Assembly (NCBI GenBank): GCA_019192445.1 | Contig: JAHCMK010000011.1 | Location: 1 to 64,000 of the forward strand | Direction of reading: 5' to 3' | Source: Oceanococcus sp. HetDA_MAG_MS8 | GTDB taxonomy: Bacteria > Pseudomonadota > Gammaproteobacteria > Nevskiales > Oceanococcaceae | DNA: 64,000 nucleotides | In this document: in pieces, positions 17,313 through 26,705 of the stretch | Layout: each line of letters begins with the position of its first letter | Numbering within the stretch: the first letter of the stretch is position 1 | Notes under the pieces: generated by a model | What the model was told of the DNA's origin: nothing | Database searches by the model: none | Seen by the model: the letters and a program-made list of their open reading frames with translations, nothing else | Translations under genes and position numbers: made by a program

Positions 17313-18283
17313 CGTGCGTCTCCTGGAAGCTCAATAACAAATTCGGTGCCGACCCCAGGATTTGAGCTAAGAGTTATTCTTCCGTTGAGCTCATCTTCGA
17401 CAGCTGCACGAACGATGGCCAAGCCCTGGCCGGTGCCCTGCCCGACTGGCTTTGTCGAGAAAAAAGGCTTAAATATCTTTCTACGAATTTCAGGAGAAAT
17501 ACCACAACCGTTATCTTTCACTCGTATGGATACGCCATCGGGCATGGAGTCTACGGTGATCGTGATTGAACCCTTGTCATAACGGCCTCGTGACACCTCT
17601 TCTTTGATCGCGTGCGAAGCGTTGACAACAAGATTCAGAATAACCGAGTAAAGGTCTTGAGATTTCGATTGAATTTTATCCACACCCGACGCTATATTCA
17701 CATCGAGTTGTGCACAATATTTCCACTCGCTACGAGAAATCAAAGAGACTGTATCGACGATTTCCTTCAAAGAGACCTGCTCAAAACAACGATCCGAAAC
17801 CCTTGAAAGGCGCTTCATGCTGCTCACGATTATGATTACGCGCTGCAGCCCTTCAATGATCTCATCCAATGCCGCTGGGATTTGCGAACTCATGAAGTTT
17901 TTATTTTTCGAGTCCAGCTCTTGTGTGTTGAGCAGTGTTTCGAATGCTCGCTTGAGAAAAGCAGTATTGTCCGAAATAAATTGTATTGGAGTATTAATTT
18001 CATGAGCCACGCCAGCCGCTAGTTGGCCAATGGATTCCAAACGGTGAGCGTGGGCAGAGGTTTCGATGCAATATTCCAAAGCATCTACAACTTCATTTGT
18101 AAACGAGGTCATTGCTTGAGGTGTTGCAGCAGCCTCGGAAGGGTGAATTTTCATCGACCTGCTCAGGCCCAGATTCTTCAGCATGCCAGCGAGGCGATCA
18201 CATGCTTCACTCAGTGGCGCCGAATCCCAGCTTGCAACGGCTGGAGGAGAGTTTCCCTGGATATTGCCTTCCGTTTCGATCAT
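17309..18283 (-). CDS. Soluble sensor histidine kinase
   Basis: A 324-residue cytoplasmic kinase. The H-box is AAGVAHEINTPIQFI, followed by N-box NLVVNASHAI, G1 DNGCGISPE, F-box FFSTKPVGQG and G2 GTGQGLAIV, so it should be active. No PAS or membrane domain is evident in the ~95-residue N-terminal part. The start is set at the ATG at 18283 by a GAGGAG ribosome site 6 bp upstream; the 12-residue upstream extension is unlikely. It couples to the HDOD response regulator by a 4-bp overlap. Confidence 0.9.
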   Translation of the reverse strand: MIETEGNIQGNSPPAVASWDSAPLSEACDRLAGMLKNLGLSRSMKIHPSEAAATPQAMTSFTNEVVDALEYCIETSAHAHRLESIGQLAAGVAHEINTPIQFISDNTAFLKRAFETLLNTQELDSKNKNFMSSQIPAALDEIIEGLQRVIIIVSSMKRLSRVSDRCFEQVSLKEIVDTVSLISRSEWKYCAQLDVNIASGVDKIQSKSQDLYSVILNLVVNASHAIKEEVSRGRYDKGSITITVDSMPDGVSIRVKDNGCGISPEIRRKIFKPFFSTKPVGQGTGQGLAIVRAAVEDELNGRITLSSNPGVGTEFVIELPGDAR

Positions 18284-18902
18284 TAAGACTCCTCGGTCGC
18301 GGTGAGCCAAGGCACACAAAGAATTCGTGCGGGCTCACAAGCGCTGACTACTCTTCGGGACAGGAGTTGCAGGAGGTATGCCCCTACGCTGTATGTGTTG
18401 GAGTAACGCTTGAAGTCACGGCGTGCTATCGCGTTCGGCCGTTTCCAAAACACCGCATGGTCTGGTCTCGGCGTTGAATGGCCATGGCATTTCCTCGCAG
18501 CGGCAAGCTGGTGCTCGGCCTTGGACTTTCGCATTGCGCTCGAGGAAGTGTCGGATTGCAATGCAATCTGCGAAAAACGATCGCAATTTGAAAGTGCTCG
18601 GCAGCGTAGAGCATGTAGCGACGTCTCTAGACGCTTATGATTGCATGAATTTCTGTGATTTTGCTGGGCGGCACGTAGGCTGCAGAACTCAGTAGCCACT
18701 GCGGTGAAATCATCTCGGCCATCATCAGCTCCGGCTTCGATGCACTTTCCGCAGTGGCCACCACATTTTGGCCAAACATGGCCGGCGTCAGCGCCCGCTC
18801 ATCTGGGACGCTCTTCTGAGGCTCAACATTTTCTTCACGGCGCGCCATGCATTTTGCAACGCAAATTGGGAGGGTGGTTCTCAGTTCGAAGAGGCTCGCC
18901 CG
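18284..18902. other. Divergent intergenic region, nothing clear
   Basis: About 620 bp between the divergent kinase and LuxO-like regulator genes. Several open frames of 60-140 codons overlap each other on both strands, a sign that none is real. Promoters for both flanking operons must be here, but no sigma-54 site with correct GG-N10-GC spacing was found. Confidence 0.45.
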
Positions 18903-20387
18903 ATGCAGGCTAGAAAACATAATCCGATCAGTGCTGTACTCGTTGAAGATAACGAGGCGTTAAACATGATCTACGAGCAGTACCTCAGCAGAATGGGTTT
19001 TACCGTGCGCTGCTTCAACGAAGGGCACCCAGCGCTGGATGAGATTCTCAGCCAGCCGCCTGATCTGCTGCTCCTGGACCTTGAGCTACCTGATCGTCAT
19101 GGCCTCGAGATTCTGCGGGACATTCGGGAAAAAGGGGTGAGTTGCCCCTGTATCGCTATGACCGCACATGGGGCTTTGAACCCCGCCGCAGACGCAATGA
19201 AGTTCGGTGCCGACGACTTCTTGGAAAAGCCATTCGCAGCCGAGCGTTTACAGGTTACGGTGGACAACCTACTGGACCGGGTCCGCTTACAAGGCAAGGT
19301 ACAAGCGCTGGAGGACGATAGTCGGCGCAGTGAATTCGCTGGCTTTGTTGGCGGCTCATTGGCGATGCAAGCGGTGTATCGCACTATTCAAAGCGCCGCG
19401 GCTAGCCGAGCCTCTGTATTTATTACCGGCGAATCCGGGACGGGCAAGGAGCTGTGCGCGAGCGCCATTCACAACCAAAGTGATCGTGCCAATGGTCCTT
19501 TCATAGCAATCAATTGCGGCGCCATTCCTCGAGACCTTTTTGAGAGTGAAATGTTTGGGCACGTGAAAGGCGCATTTAGCGGTGCTCACCAAGATCGTGT
19601 AGGTGCCTTTGAAGCTGCTCATGGCGGCACCTTGTTCCTAGACGAGCTTGGAGAGATGGACCCAGATCAGCAGGTAAAGCTGCTTCGGGTGATCCAGAGT
19701 GGCCAAGTGCAACGTGTCGGTAGTCAGCGAAGTCGCACGGCTGATGTGCGTATCGTCTGTGCGACTAACCGTGACCCCTGGAAGCAGGTACAGGATGGTT
19801 GCTTTCGGGAAGATCTCTACTACCGCCTCAACGTCATCCCGATTCAGCTGCCACCGCTCAGAGAGCGTGGCGATGATGTCCTGATGCTGGCTCGTTATTT
19901 TCTCCAGAACCTCAGTCAAACCGAATCAAAACCTTGCCCAGAGCTGCAGCCTTCTGCAGAGACATGGTTGTTAGAGCAAGCCTGGCCAGGCAATGTTCGT
20001 GAGCTACACAATCGAATACACCAACTACTGCTTCTTGGTGGCACTCAATCCATCGACGCAGAAAGTCTTGCTGCTTTGGCGCCTTCGAGTCCGTCTGCAA
20101 GTTCGACATCCCCGCACAACAGTAGGGACGGGGCAACACTACCTAACTCCGCGACTTCGCAACCATGCCAATCGTCACAGCGCTCCGCCGCCGAGCAGTC
20201 GCCGCCACCGCGACATGCCGCGAGCGATATAGAGCCCCTGTGGCTAAGCGAGATGCGTTGCATCAAGAAGGCCATTGCTGCCTGCAAGGGAAATATCCCA
20301 GTAGCTGCGGCTCACTTAGGAATAAGTGCATCAACGATTTACCGAAAAATAAAGAGTTGGGACTCCATGGCGCGGGAGCCAGCATGA
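18903..20387 (+). CDS. LuxO-like sigma-54 response regulator (GAFSGA variant)
   Basis: A 494-residue NtrC-family regulator. The receiver spans 1-125 with phospho-Asp59 (LLLLDLELPD), followed by an AAA+ domain (Walker A GESGTGKE, Walker B GTLFLDELGEMD, sensor region CATNRD, REDLYYRLNVIPI), a Ser/Pro-rich linker, and a Fis-type helix-turn-helix (VAAAHLGISASTIYRKI). The sigma-54 contact loop is GAFSGA instead of GAFTGA, a conservative change. The start is the ATG at 18903 with GAAGAGG upstream; the frame runs open 45 codons further but that part is not receiver-like. It overlaps the hybrid kinase gene by ATGA. Confidence 0.9.
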   Translation: MQARKHNPISAVLVEDNEALNMIYEQYLSRMGFTVRCFNEGHPALDEILSQPPDLLLLDLELPDRHGLEILRDIREKGVSCPCIAMTAHGALNPAADAMKFGADDFLEKPFAAERLQVTVDNLLDRVRLQGKVQALEDDSRRSEFAGFVGGSLAMQAVYRTIQSAAASRASVFITGESGTGKELCASAIHNQSDRANGPFIAINCGAIPRDLFESEMFGHVKGAFSGAHQDRVGAFEAAHGGTLFLDELGEMDPDQQVKLLRVIQSGQVQRVGSQRSRTADVRIVCATNRDPWKQVQDGCFREDLYYRLNVIPIQLPPLRERGDDVLMLARYFLQNLSQTESKPCPELQPSAETWLLEQAWPGNVRELHNRIHQLLLLGGTQSIDAESLAALAPSSPSASSTSPHNSRDGATLPNSATSQPCQSSQRSAAEQSPPPRHAASDIEPLWLSEMRCIKKAIAACKGNIPVAAAHLGISASTIYRKIKSWDSMAREPA

Positions 20388-22705
20388 ACGAAGGACAATT
20401 CCAAGAGCAGAGCCAACAGTTAGCTCAAAACATCATGGCAGCTGTAGCTCGTTCGAGCCTCGACGCGCTCATCACCATTGACTACAGCGGCAATATCGTG
20501 GAATTCGGTCCCTCTGCCGAGGTTTTGTTTGGTTACACCCGAAGCGAAGCAATCGGTCAGCCAGTTTCCGCCCTGGTTGTGCCTCCCGAGATGCGGGCCA
20601 TGCATGATGAGGGCATGCAGCGCTATCGAGAGACCGGTCACGGCCCAGTACTCAATCAACGGGTAGAAGTTCCTTCGATTCGCAAAGATGGCTCTCGCTT
20701 CATGGCCGAGCTTACCACTGTGCCCTTTGCAATCGGCGGCACAACGTATTTCACCGCATTCGTTCGCGATATCTCGAAGCGCAAGGCATACGAAGACGAA
20801 CTGAAACTAGCCAAAATCGAAGCGGAGAAAGCCAATGAGGCGAAGTCCAGATTCGTTGCCCATATGAGCCATGAGCTACGTTCTCCATTGAATGCGGTGC
20901 TGGGAGCGATTGATCTTATGCTTGACTCGGCTTTGGCGCCGGAGCAGCAAAAATATGCTCAAACTATTCGCAGCTCCGGCCACGCTCTTCTAAACCTCAT
21001 CGAAGGTGTGTTGGATTTTTCAAAGATCGAAGCCAACGAGCTGACGCTCCACCAGCATGATGTGTACCTAGCGAACTTCCTCCAAGATCAAGCTTCGGCA
21101 GCTTTTGCTAAAGCCGCAAAGAGCGGCATTGATGTACTGACGGTCATCGACCCTCATCTTCCCAAAATGGTGCGCGCCGATAGCCAACGACTACGCCAAA
21201 TTTTGAGTAATTTCTTAGACAATGCCATTAAATTCACTCACAAAGGCGGGGTGATTCTCCGCTCTGAATTGATCGGTGAGGAGGCGAATGAAGCACGGAT
21301 CAGATTCTCCGTAGAAGATAGCGGCCCTGGTATTCCCGTAGAGCAGCACCACCATATTTTTAGCGAGTTTGCTCAGGCTGATGAGTCATCCCACAGTTCC
21401 CATGATGGTGTTGGTCTCGGCTTAGCCATTGCGAAAAGCCTGTGCCTGCATATGGGTGGAGATATGGGAGTTCAGAGTCAACCTGGGCAAGGAGCCATTT
21501 TCTGGTTAGAGCTGAACGTACCGATCATCGAAGCAGCCCCTTCTCATGACCATAGCCACAGTCATATCCAAAAACGAGCGGCTGTTCTAAGCAACAATCC
21601 AATGACTGTGCGTGGGCTCAGCGAGCAGCTCTCTCTACTGGGGTACCACCCCGTACACCTGCGACAACCTCATTGGTTGGGCAAAGAATTGCAAGGCATC
21701 CATCTGGCCATAGTAGACCTGGACGATTACGACGCTCCATTGCAGTGGTTGATGGAGGCGGCCGATGTAGCCGGGCTTGCACGCCAACGGATCGTCAGTA
21801 TTGGGCGCTGCGCTAACCAGTGCAAAACCAACTTTGCCGGGCTCGGTCATTGCTTGCCTAAGCCATTATCTTGGCGAGCCCTCAAAGCGGCTATCGCCGG
21901 AGTTGAAGCGCCAGCACCCCTATCATCCTCAACCAACCAACAAGCCCCACAACACTCGCGCCCACTGAAAATTCTGCTAGTGGAAGATAGCCCGGCGAAC
22001 CAGATGGTCGCTGCTGCGACGATTCAAAAGTTGGGTCATCACGTCGATGTCGCCAATAATGGGCGTGAAGCACTGGACAAGATTGCTGAGCGTGCTTATG
22101 ACGGCGTATTAATGGACCTGCGTATGCCGGAGATGGACGGTATTGAAGCCACGAAAGCCATACGTACCAGTGGCGCGCCGTGGGCGGACACTCCGATCAT
22201 CGCGTTGACGGCAAATGCTGTGAGAAGTGAGCTAGATAATTGCCTGCAAGCTGGCATGAATCATTACCTCACTAAACCCATGCAAAGGCCTGCGTTACTT
22301 GCCGTTCTTGAAACCCTAGATCAACCCGAGACGGAGTCCGTGAAAGCGGCATTGGAGTCACTCGGGACAGAGATTGGTATTGGCCTGATTCCCGAGCTCA
22401 TCCATAAGACGATCAACGAATTCGCGCTTTGCCGTGCCATCGTGAGTCAAGCTGCCAAAGACCGATACTTACCTGCCATCCAAAAGAGCGCCCATCCCAC
22501 GAAGTCGCTAGCGCTCACGATGGGATTACGCCACCTTGCTCGGTTGGCAGGACAAGCCGAGTGCTTTGCTCAAGCTGGGCAACTTGAAGCGTGTATCGAT
22601 GCGGCGCAGCGGTTAGTTAAAGCACTTGAAATGGCGCAGCAAGTCCTTACACCAATGGCGGCCTCGTTCCCGACTGCTCAATCAGTCCATACCTCTGTAA
22701 ATTAG
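20384..22705 (+). CDS. Hybrid histidine kinase (PAS-HisKA-HATPase-REC-Hpt)
   Basis: A 773-residue kinase from the ATG overlapping the preceding stop. Order: PAS (about 15-135), coiled linker, dimerisation domain with His163 (AHMSHELRSPLNAVLG), ATPase (NFLDNAIKF, EDSGPGIPV, GLGLAIAK), a degenerate middle segment, a full receiver (ILLVEDSPANQ, VLMDLRMPEMDG, LTKP), and a C-terminal Hpt-like helical domain with AHPTKS carrying the likely phosphotransfer His. No membrane segment. The complete relay can pass phosphate to the LuxO-like regulator in the same operon. Confidence 0.9.
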   Translation: MNEGQFQEQSQQLAQNIMAAVARSSLDALITIDYSGNIVEFGPSAEVLFGYTRSEAIGQPVSALVVPPEMRAMHDEGMQRYRETGHGPVLNQRVEVPSIRKDGSRFMAELTTVPFAIGGTTYFTAFVRDISKRKAYEDELKLAKIEAEKANEAKSRFVAHMSHELRSPLNAVLGAIDLMLDSALAPEQQKYAQTIRSSGHALLNLIEGVLDFSKIEANELTLHQHDVYLANFLQDQASAAFAKAAKSGIDVLTVIDPHLPKMVRADSQRLRQILSNFLDNAIKFTHKGGVILRSELIGEEANEARIRFSVEDSGPGIPVEQHHHIFSEFAQADESSHSSHDGVGLGLAIAKSLCLHMGGDMGVQSQPGQGAIFWLELNVPIIEAAPSHDHSHSHIQKRAAVLSNNPMTVRGLSEQLSLLGYHPVHLRQPHWLGKELQGIHLAIVDLDDYDAPLQWLMEAADVAGLARQRIVSIGRCANQCKTNFAGLGHCLPKPLSWRALKAAIAGVEAPAPLSSSTNQQAPQHSRPLKILLVEDSPANQMVAAATIQKLGHHVDVANNGREALDKIAERAYDGVLMDLRMPEMDGIEATKAIRTSGAPWADTPIIALTANAVRSELDNCLQAGMNHYLTKPMQRPALLAVLETLDQPETESVKAALESLGTEIGIGLIPELIHKTINEFALCRAIVSQAAKDRYLPAIQKSAHPTKSLALTMGLRHLARLAGQAECFAQAGQLEACIDAAQRLVKALEMAQQVLTPMAASFPTAQSVHTSVN

Positions 22706-22728
22706 GTACTTTGTTTGCAGACAAATGC

Positions 22729-23358
22729 CTAGAACAAGGGCTGCTGACCAGACTGAGAAGCATCTGGCTCTGGGCTATCCACGGTCTTGACCCGCAACGA
22801 CGCATCAACGGGTTGCAGTTGCTTGGCAGCCGTGTCCACATCGGCGTGTAGCCATTCGTCGGCATTGGCTGCGGTTCTCAGGATTAAGGGCATCCGCGGG
22901 TGCAGCACAGCCATGTCGTTGGAGGCCGGTACGGTGACGATGGTGCAGCTATGGATCTCGCTGTCGTCACCGCGCCAGCGCTCCCATAAGCCCGCCAACA
23001 ACAAAGGTTCTCCATTGGCCGCCTCGACGGCGTGACATTGCTTGACTCCGGCGCGCAGAGCCCACTCGAAGTAGCGTGAGGCCGGCACAATGCAGCGCTG
23101 CGATTGCGACCATGCCCGCCGAAAGCTGGGCTTTTCGGCCAGGGTTTCCGCCCGTGCATTAAAGGTGGGATACCGAGACTGCGGCGATGAGGCCCAGGGC
23201 GGCACCAGCCACCATTGCCGCTGCTGAAAGCCTTGAGCATCCACGGTCCCCACGGCTTGCGTGGGCTTGAGGTTGTGGCGCGGCGACCAGGGCCAGTCTT
23301 TGAGCAGCTCGGTCCAACCTTGCTGCCATTCAATATGCTGTTCGAACCGTCCGCACAT
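22729..23358 (-). CDS. yedK: SRAP domain protein (YedK/HMCES family)
   Basis: A 209-residue SRAP protein, which in characterised members forms a thiazolidine crosslink to abasic sites in single-stranded DNA. The sequence starts MCGRF, giving the catalytic Cys2 after Met removal. Conserved NARAET, the RYFEW segment with the catalytic Glu, and HPRMPLIL with the active-site His are all present. It is convergent with the hybrid kinase gene and unrelated to it in function. The LexA-type operator often found upstream of SRAP genes was not identified. Confidence 0.93.
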   Translation of the reverse strand: MCGRFEQHIEWQQGWTELLKDWPWSPRHNLKPTQAVGTVDAQGFQQRQWWLVPPWASSPQSRYPTFNARAETLAEKPSFRRAWSQSQRCIVPASRYFEWALRAGVKQCHAVEAANGEPLLLAGLWERWRGDDSEIHSCTIVTVPASNDMAVLHPRMPLILRTAANADEWLHADVDTAAKQLQPVDASLRVKTVDSPEPDASQSGQQPLF

Positions 23359-23704
23359 ACAGCCTCCAAAACCGGCTCCGCCTCATTCCGCACAGGCGGC
23401 CAATCGTCCTGCCAAACAACCCTACACCACGCTGGCCCACAGCTCGGCCTGAACCCGGTTTTCGGGCATTACTACCCGCCGTTGCAGCGCAAAATTTCGA
23501 TAACGGAGCGCGGATTTTGGACGCGCTTTAGGACTAGGTACTTATACCTATAAGAGGGATTTTTCTTCATTTTTTCAGAGGCTTGCATAATCCCCCAGGC
23601 AATGACCTACTCGCGTTTTTTGCTGCGCGGAAGAATCGGGCGTAATGTGAAAGTCCTGGTTTTTGTGCACCGGCCAATCCTTGCGATTGTGCCTTGGAGA
23701 CCTC
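23359..23704. other. Divergent intergenic region yedK / PqqD-like gene
   Basis: About 345 bp. A near-sigma-54 string sits just before the PqqD-like gene (GGCCAATCCTTGC), but the GG-to-GC spacing is 9 rather than 10 bases, so I do not call it. An AT-rich stretch near 23530-23580 could be a promoter. Nothing else is clear. Confidence 0.4.
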
Positions 23705-24010
23705 ATGCAAGACTGGCTGATCACCTCCGGTCATGCCGTGTTTGAACTGCACCCGCACTGGGTGCTTTGGCAAACCGACACAGGCGATGAAGTACGCCTG
23801 CGCGGACCCGCGGAAGAAGTGGTGCTCAATGAGCACGCAGCCTTTTTGCTAACCCAGTGCAATGGACAGCAAAACCTTGACCAAGTCTTAAGTCAGTTTC
23901 GCAGCCACTTTCCTTGTGCCCCCGAGCCAGAACGCAGCGCCCTAGATTTCCTGCGCAAGGCACACGATGCCGAGTGGCTGCTCATTCGCTCGGACCAGCA
24001 TTGCAACTAG
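23705..24010 (+). CDS. PqqD-like peptide chaperone, orphan
   Basis: A 101-residue protein with the PqqD fold pattern: EEVVLNEHAAFLLTQCNGQQNLDQVLSQF followed by a late DFLRKAHDAEWL. PqqD-type domains bind precursor peptides and hand them to radical SAM maturases. The start is the ATG at 23705 with GGAG 7 bp upstream. A separate, canonical pqqD lies in the pqq operon, so this is a second, divergent copy. It sits next to a TonB receptor rather than a radical SAM gene. Its partner peptide is unknown; it may serve PQQ traffic or another peptide. Confidence 0.72.
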   Translation: MQDWLITSGHAVFELHPHWVLWQTDTGDEVRLRGPAEEVVLNEHAAFLLTQCNGQQNLDQVLSQFRSHFPCAPEPERSALDFLRKAHDAEWLLIRSDQHCN

Positions 24011-24111
24011 TTGGCTCTGGGCTAGGCTGAGCTGCCAGCTTGTCGCGGAAGCTAATGTCGCTGTAGTCCCGCACCCTCGTTAGAGGCTCGGTGCTCGGCT
24101 CGGGGAGCTTT

Positions 24112-24124
24112 GGGACATTGTCCC
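24112..24124. promoter_or_regulatory. Palindromic operator candidate upstream of TonB receptor
   Basis: GGGACA-T-TGTCCC is a perfect 6-1-6 inverted repeat about 77 bp before the TonB-dependent receptor start. Its size and position fit a repressor or activator site. It does not match the 18-bp dyad seen at the sigma-54 promoters of this locus. Confidence 0.35.
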
Positions 24125-24200
24125 GAATTTCATGCCATGTTCACTCTATCTCCCTATCTAAATCTACGCTGAAGCCTCGGTTTCTTCGGTTGATTAGACG

Positions 24201-26468
24201 ATGAGTAGCTTGCGCTGGATGATATTGCTGTGCTGTGGGTATGCAGCGCTCGGACATGCAGACCTGACCACAGGCTCGCCGACCAGCACTGAGGTCGCAG
24301 AAGCCAGTTCCAAGGACAAGGCGGATGATGCAGATGAAAAACTCTCCGAGGACGCTGAGGTCACGGTTTTTCCACCCATCATCGTCGAAAGCACTTTTGA
24401 CGGAAGTCGTGCTGGGACCGCTGGTGCAGCGCGGCAAATTGACGAAGAGGTGCTCATCCGGCGCCGTCCTCTGAGCCTGCACGACGCCTTAGAGCAAATT
24501 CCAGGCTTGCGCACGCTAGACGATGACGCCATGGGCCGGCGGGTGGGCATTGGCGTTCGGGGCTCGCAACCGCGGCGCTCGCGTAAGGTGTTGCTGCTGG
24601 AAGACGGCGTGCCCATCAATGCCTCCGCCTACCTCGATTCCTCCGCGCACTACACCCCGCCGCAACAGCGTCTGGAGGGAGTCGATGCCTTGCTGGGCGC
24701 CGGCCACGTCATCTACGGCCCTATTAACAACTACGGCATCGTCAACCTGCGCAACAAACAGCCCACAGCCGCGCCCCGCACTACCATTGAACTGGGAGCG
24801 GGGAATTTGAACACCAGCACCCGGCATGTGATGCACCAGCGTACGGATGGCAAGCTGGGCACGGTGCTGTCCTACACCGGCTTTGCCGGTGATGGTGTCT
24901 TCGATGTGGAGCGTACCCGCTTCGATGACTACTTTGGCAGTTTGGATTGGGCACTGAGTGAGCGCCAAAGTATCGGCCTGTCCGCCACCTTCGCTCGCGA
25001 ACGCTCCAACTACGATGAGTCCAACCTGACCCCACAAGAGTTTGCGATTGCGCCTCACCGCAAGCGGGACCGCTTCGCCCAGGAAAACAACACCATCGCT
25101 CCGGACTACTACAAATTAGACCTGACCCATCAATGGGAGAGCGACAGCCTGCAGGTGAGTTCACGCATGTATGCCAGCCGCCTGTTCCGGCCGCGTTTCA
25201 CCGTCGACCCGGATGAAGTCGAAGTCGCCGCCCTGCCTGAAGTGGTCCAAACCGACCCCGATTACATCTTTATTCCTGGTGAGTCCGGCGTGATGGTAAG
25301 CCGTACTCGTGACTACCAAAATTTGGGTGCAGAAACCCGTTTCGTGCTGACACGCGGTGCTCACCGTTTGTCCTGGGGCGTACAACTGCATCGCGGCATA
25401 TTTGATGACAAGCGTTCATTCGGCGAGGCTGGCGAAATCCTCAATGCGAACAACCGCGGCCAGTTCGAGGGTGAAAATGACCTCGCCGCTGCGCGTTTGA
25501 CCAAATATCAGTCCAGCGCTGTTAGTGGCTACCTGCTTGATCGCATTGAATGGGGCGATTGGGCACTCACGGCAGGCCTGCGCGCCGAGCGTTATGAAAT
25601 CAGCAAAGATGAACGCTTTCGCGGCGACGACCCCGGAAGCGGCCAAGAGCGCGACGCCCAAACCATCACCCTGCCCAGCTTGGCATTGCTCTACCGCGGA
25701 ATCGACAACACTGAGATCTTCGCCAACCTCGCACGTGGCTACACCCCGGCCTTCGCCCGCACTGCCGAAGAGTTCCCACTGGACCCGGAAATCGGCAACA
25801 ACGCCCAAGTCGGCCTGCGTACCGTTCTAGACTCCGGCTGGTACATCGATGTAGCCGCGTTCTACAGTCAAATCGAAGACACCGTGGTGCAACTTCCCTT
25901 CACCATTGATGACGATAACGTTCGCCTCAATGCGGCTGATTCGGAGACCTATGGTGTGGACCTGGGGCTAGGCGTAGAAACCCAGCCCCTGTGGGGTCAG
26001 GTAACCGGCTTTGTGGATCTGGGAGCCAGTTTTGCCCGCGCTAATTTCACCGAGGGCGCCGTTGACGGCAATCGGGTACCGGGGGTGTCGGAGCATGCCG
26101 GCACCCTCACGCTAGGGCTACGCGATGGCAGCCGCTGGCATGCCTCGATCACCGCCTCCCACTTAGGTGATTACTTCTCTGACCTGCTCAACACCCAGGA
26201 CCTGACCCTTGCCGACGAAGATCGCGAACCGGTAAGCCCTGACGACGAAATCGAAATCCGTGAGGTGGTTGTGCTCGGGCGCGTGCCTTCAAGAACGGTC
26301 ATCTCAGCCCGCGCGGGCTACACCACGCGGATGGGCGGCACCCAAGTGGAATGGTGGATCGCGGGGCGCAATTTAGCGGATCGGCTCTATATCAACGACC
26401 TGGAAAACGGCATTCGGCCCGGCGCCCGGCGCAGTGTGTTGGTGGGCCTTACCGCGCAGCTGCAGTAA
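24201..26468 (+). CDS. TonB-dependent outer-membrane receptor (FecA-like)
   Basis: A 755-residue receptor with a signal peptide (residues 1-20, ending LGHA) and a TonB-box-like EVTVFPP. The plug domain includes RRPLSLHDALEQIPGLRTL, VGIGVRGSQPRRSRKVLLLEDGVP and VIYGPINNYGIVNLRNKQP, and is followed by a 22-strand-type barrel. The plug resembles ferric-dicitrate receptors. It lies at the edge of the PQQ alcohol dehydrogenase locus. Since that dehydrogenase has a lanthanide-type metal site, a role in uptake of a metal chelate (iron or lanthanide) or of PQQ is possible, but the ligand cannot be read from sequence. No paired FecI/FecR genes are present. Confidence 0.88.
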   Translation: MSSLRWMILLCCGYAALGHADLTTGSPTSTEVAEASSKDKADDADEKLSEDAEVTVFPPIIVESTFDGSRAGTAGAARQIDEEVLIRRRPLSLHDALEQIPGLRTLDDDAMGRRVGIGVRGSQPRRSRKVLLLEDGVPINASAYLDSSAHYTPPQQRLEGVDALLGAGHVIYGPINNYGIVNLRNKQPTAAPRTTIELGAGNLNTSTRHVMHQRTDGKLGTVLSYTGFAGDGVFDVERTRFDDYFGSLDWALSERQSIGLSATFARERSNYDESNLTPQEFAIAPHRKRDRFAQENNTIAPDYYKLDLTHQWESDSLQVSSRMYASRLFRPRFTVDPDEVEVAALPEVVQTDPDYIFIPGESGVMVSRTRDYQNLGAETRFVLTRGAHRLSWGVQLHRGIFDDKRSFGEAGEILNANNRGQFEGENDLAAARLTKYQSSAVSGYLLDRIEWGDWALTAGLRAERYEISKDERFRGDDPGSGQERDAQTITLPSLALLYRGIDNTEIFANLARGYTPAFARTAEEFPLDPEIGNNAQVGLRTVLDSGWYIDVAAFYSQIEDTVVQLPFTIDDDNVRLNAADSETYGVDLGLGVETQPLWGQVTGFVDLGASFARANFTEGAVDGNRVPGVSEHAGTLTLGLRDGSRWHASITASHLGDYFSDLLNTQDLTLADEDREPVSPDDEIEIREVVVLGRVPSRTVISARAGYTTRMGGTQVEWWIAGRNLADRLYINDLENGIRPGARRSVLVGLTAQLQ

Positions 26469-26705
26469 TGCTGCGCACCAGCCTGGAGTCCTCCCTTGCG
26501 CTGGGCACTTGGCTAAGCACCAAGCAGAACTTGCGCCCAGCTGCTCCTGGGCGACAGCGCCTCCAAGCATAGCCCTAAGCGAACTGCGCAGCGATCTCAT
26601 CCACTCACGTTTTTATTGACGATCAACATCAACACAATGTGTGCGACGGGTTCACGGTCGATGGCGTAGTCTTGGCTGCTCCTCACTGACGCGACTGCCT
26701 CGACC

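Noticed and set aside
18283-18699. Minus-strand 138-codon frame upstream of the kinase gene
   Set aside because: Several frames overlap here on both strands, none has a domain, and the kinase start at 18283 has its own clear ribosome site.
23681-23697. Sigma-54-like sequence in front of the PqqD-like gene
   Set aside because: Only 9 bases separate GG and GC, and there is no dyad upstream.
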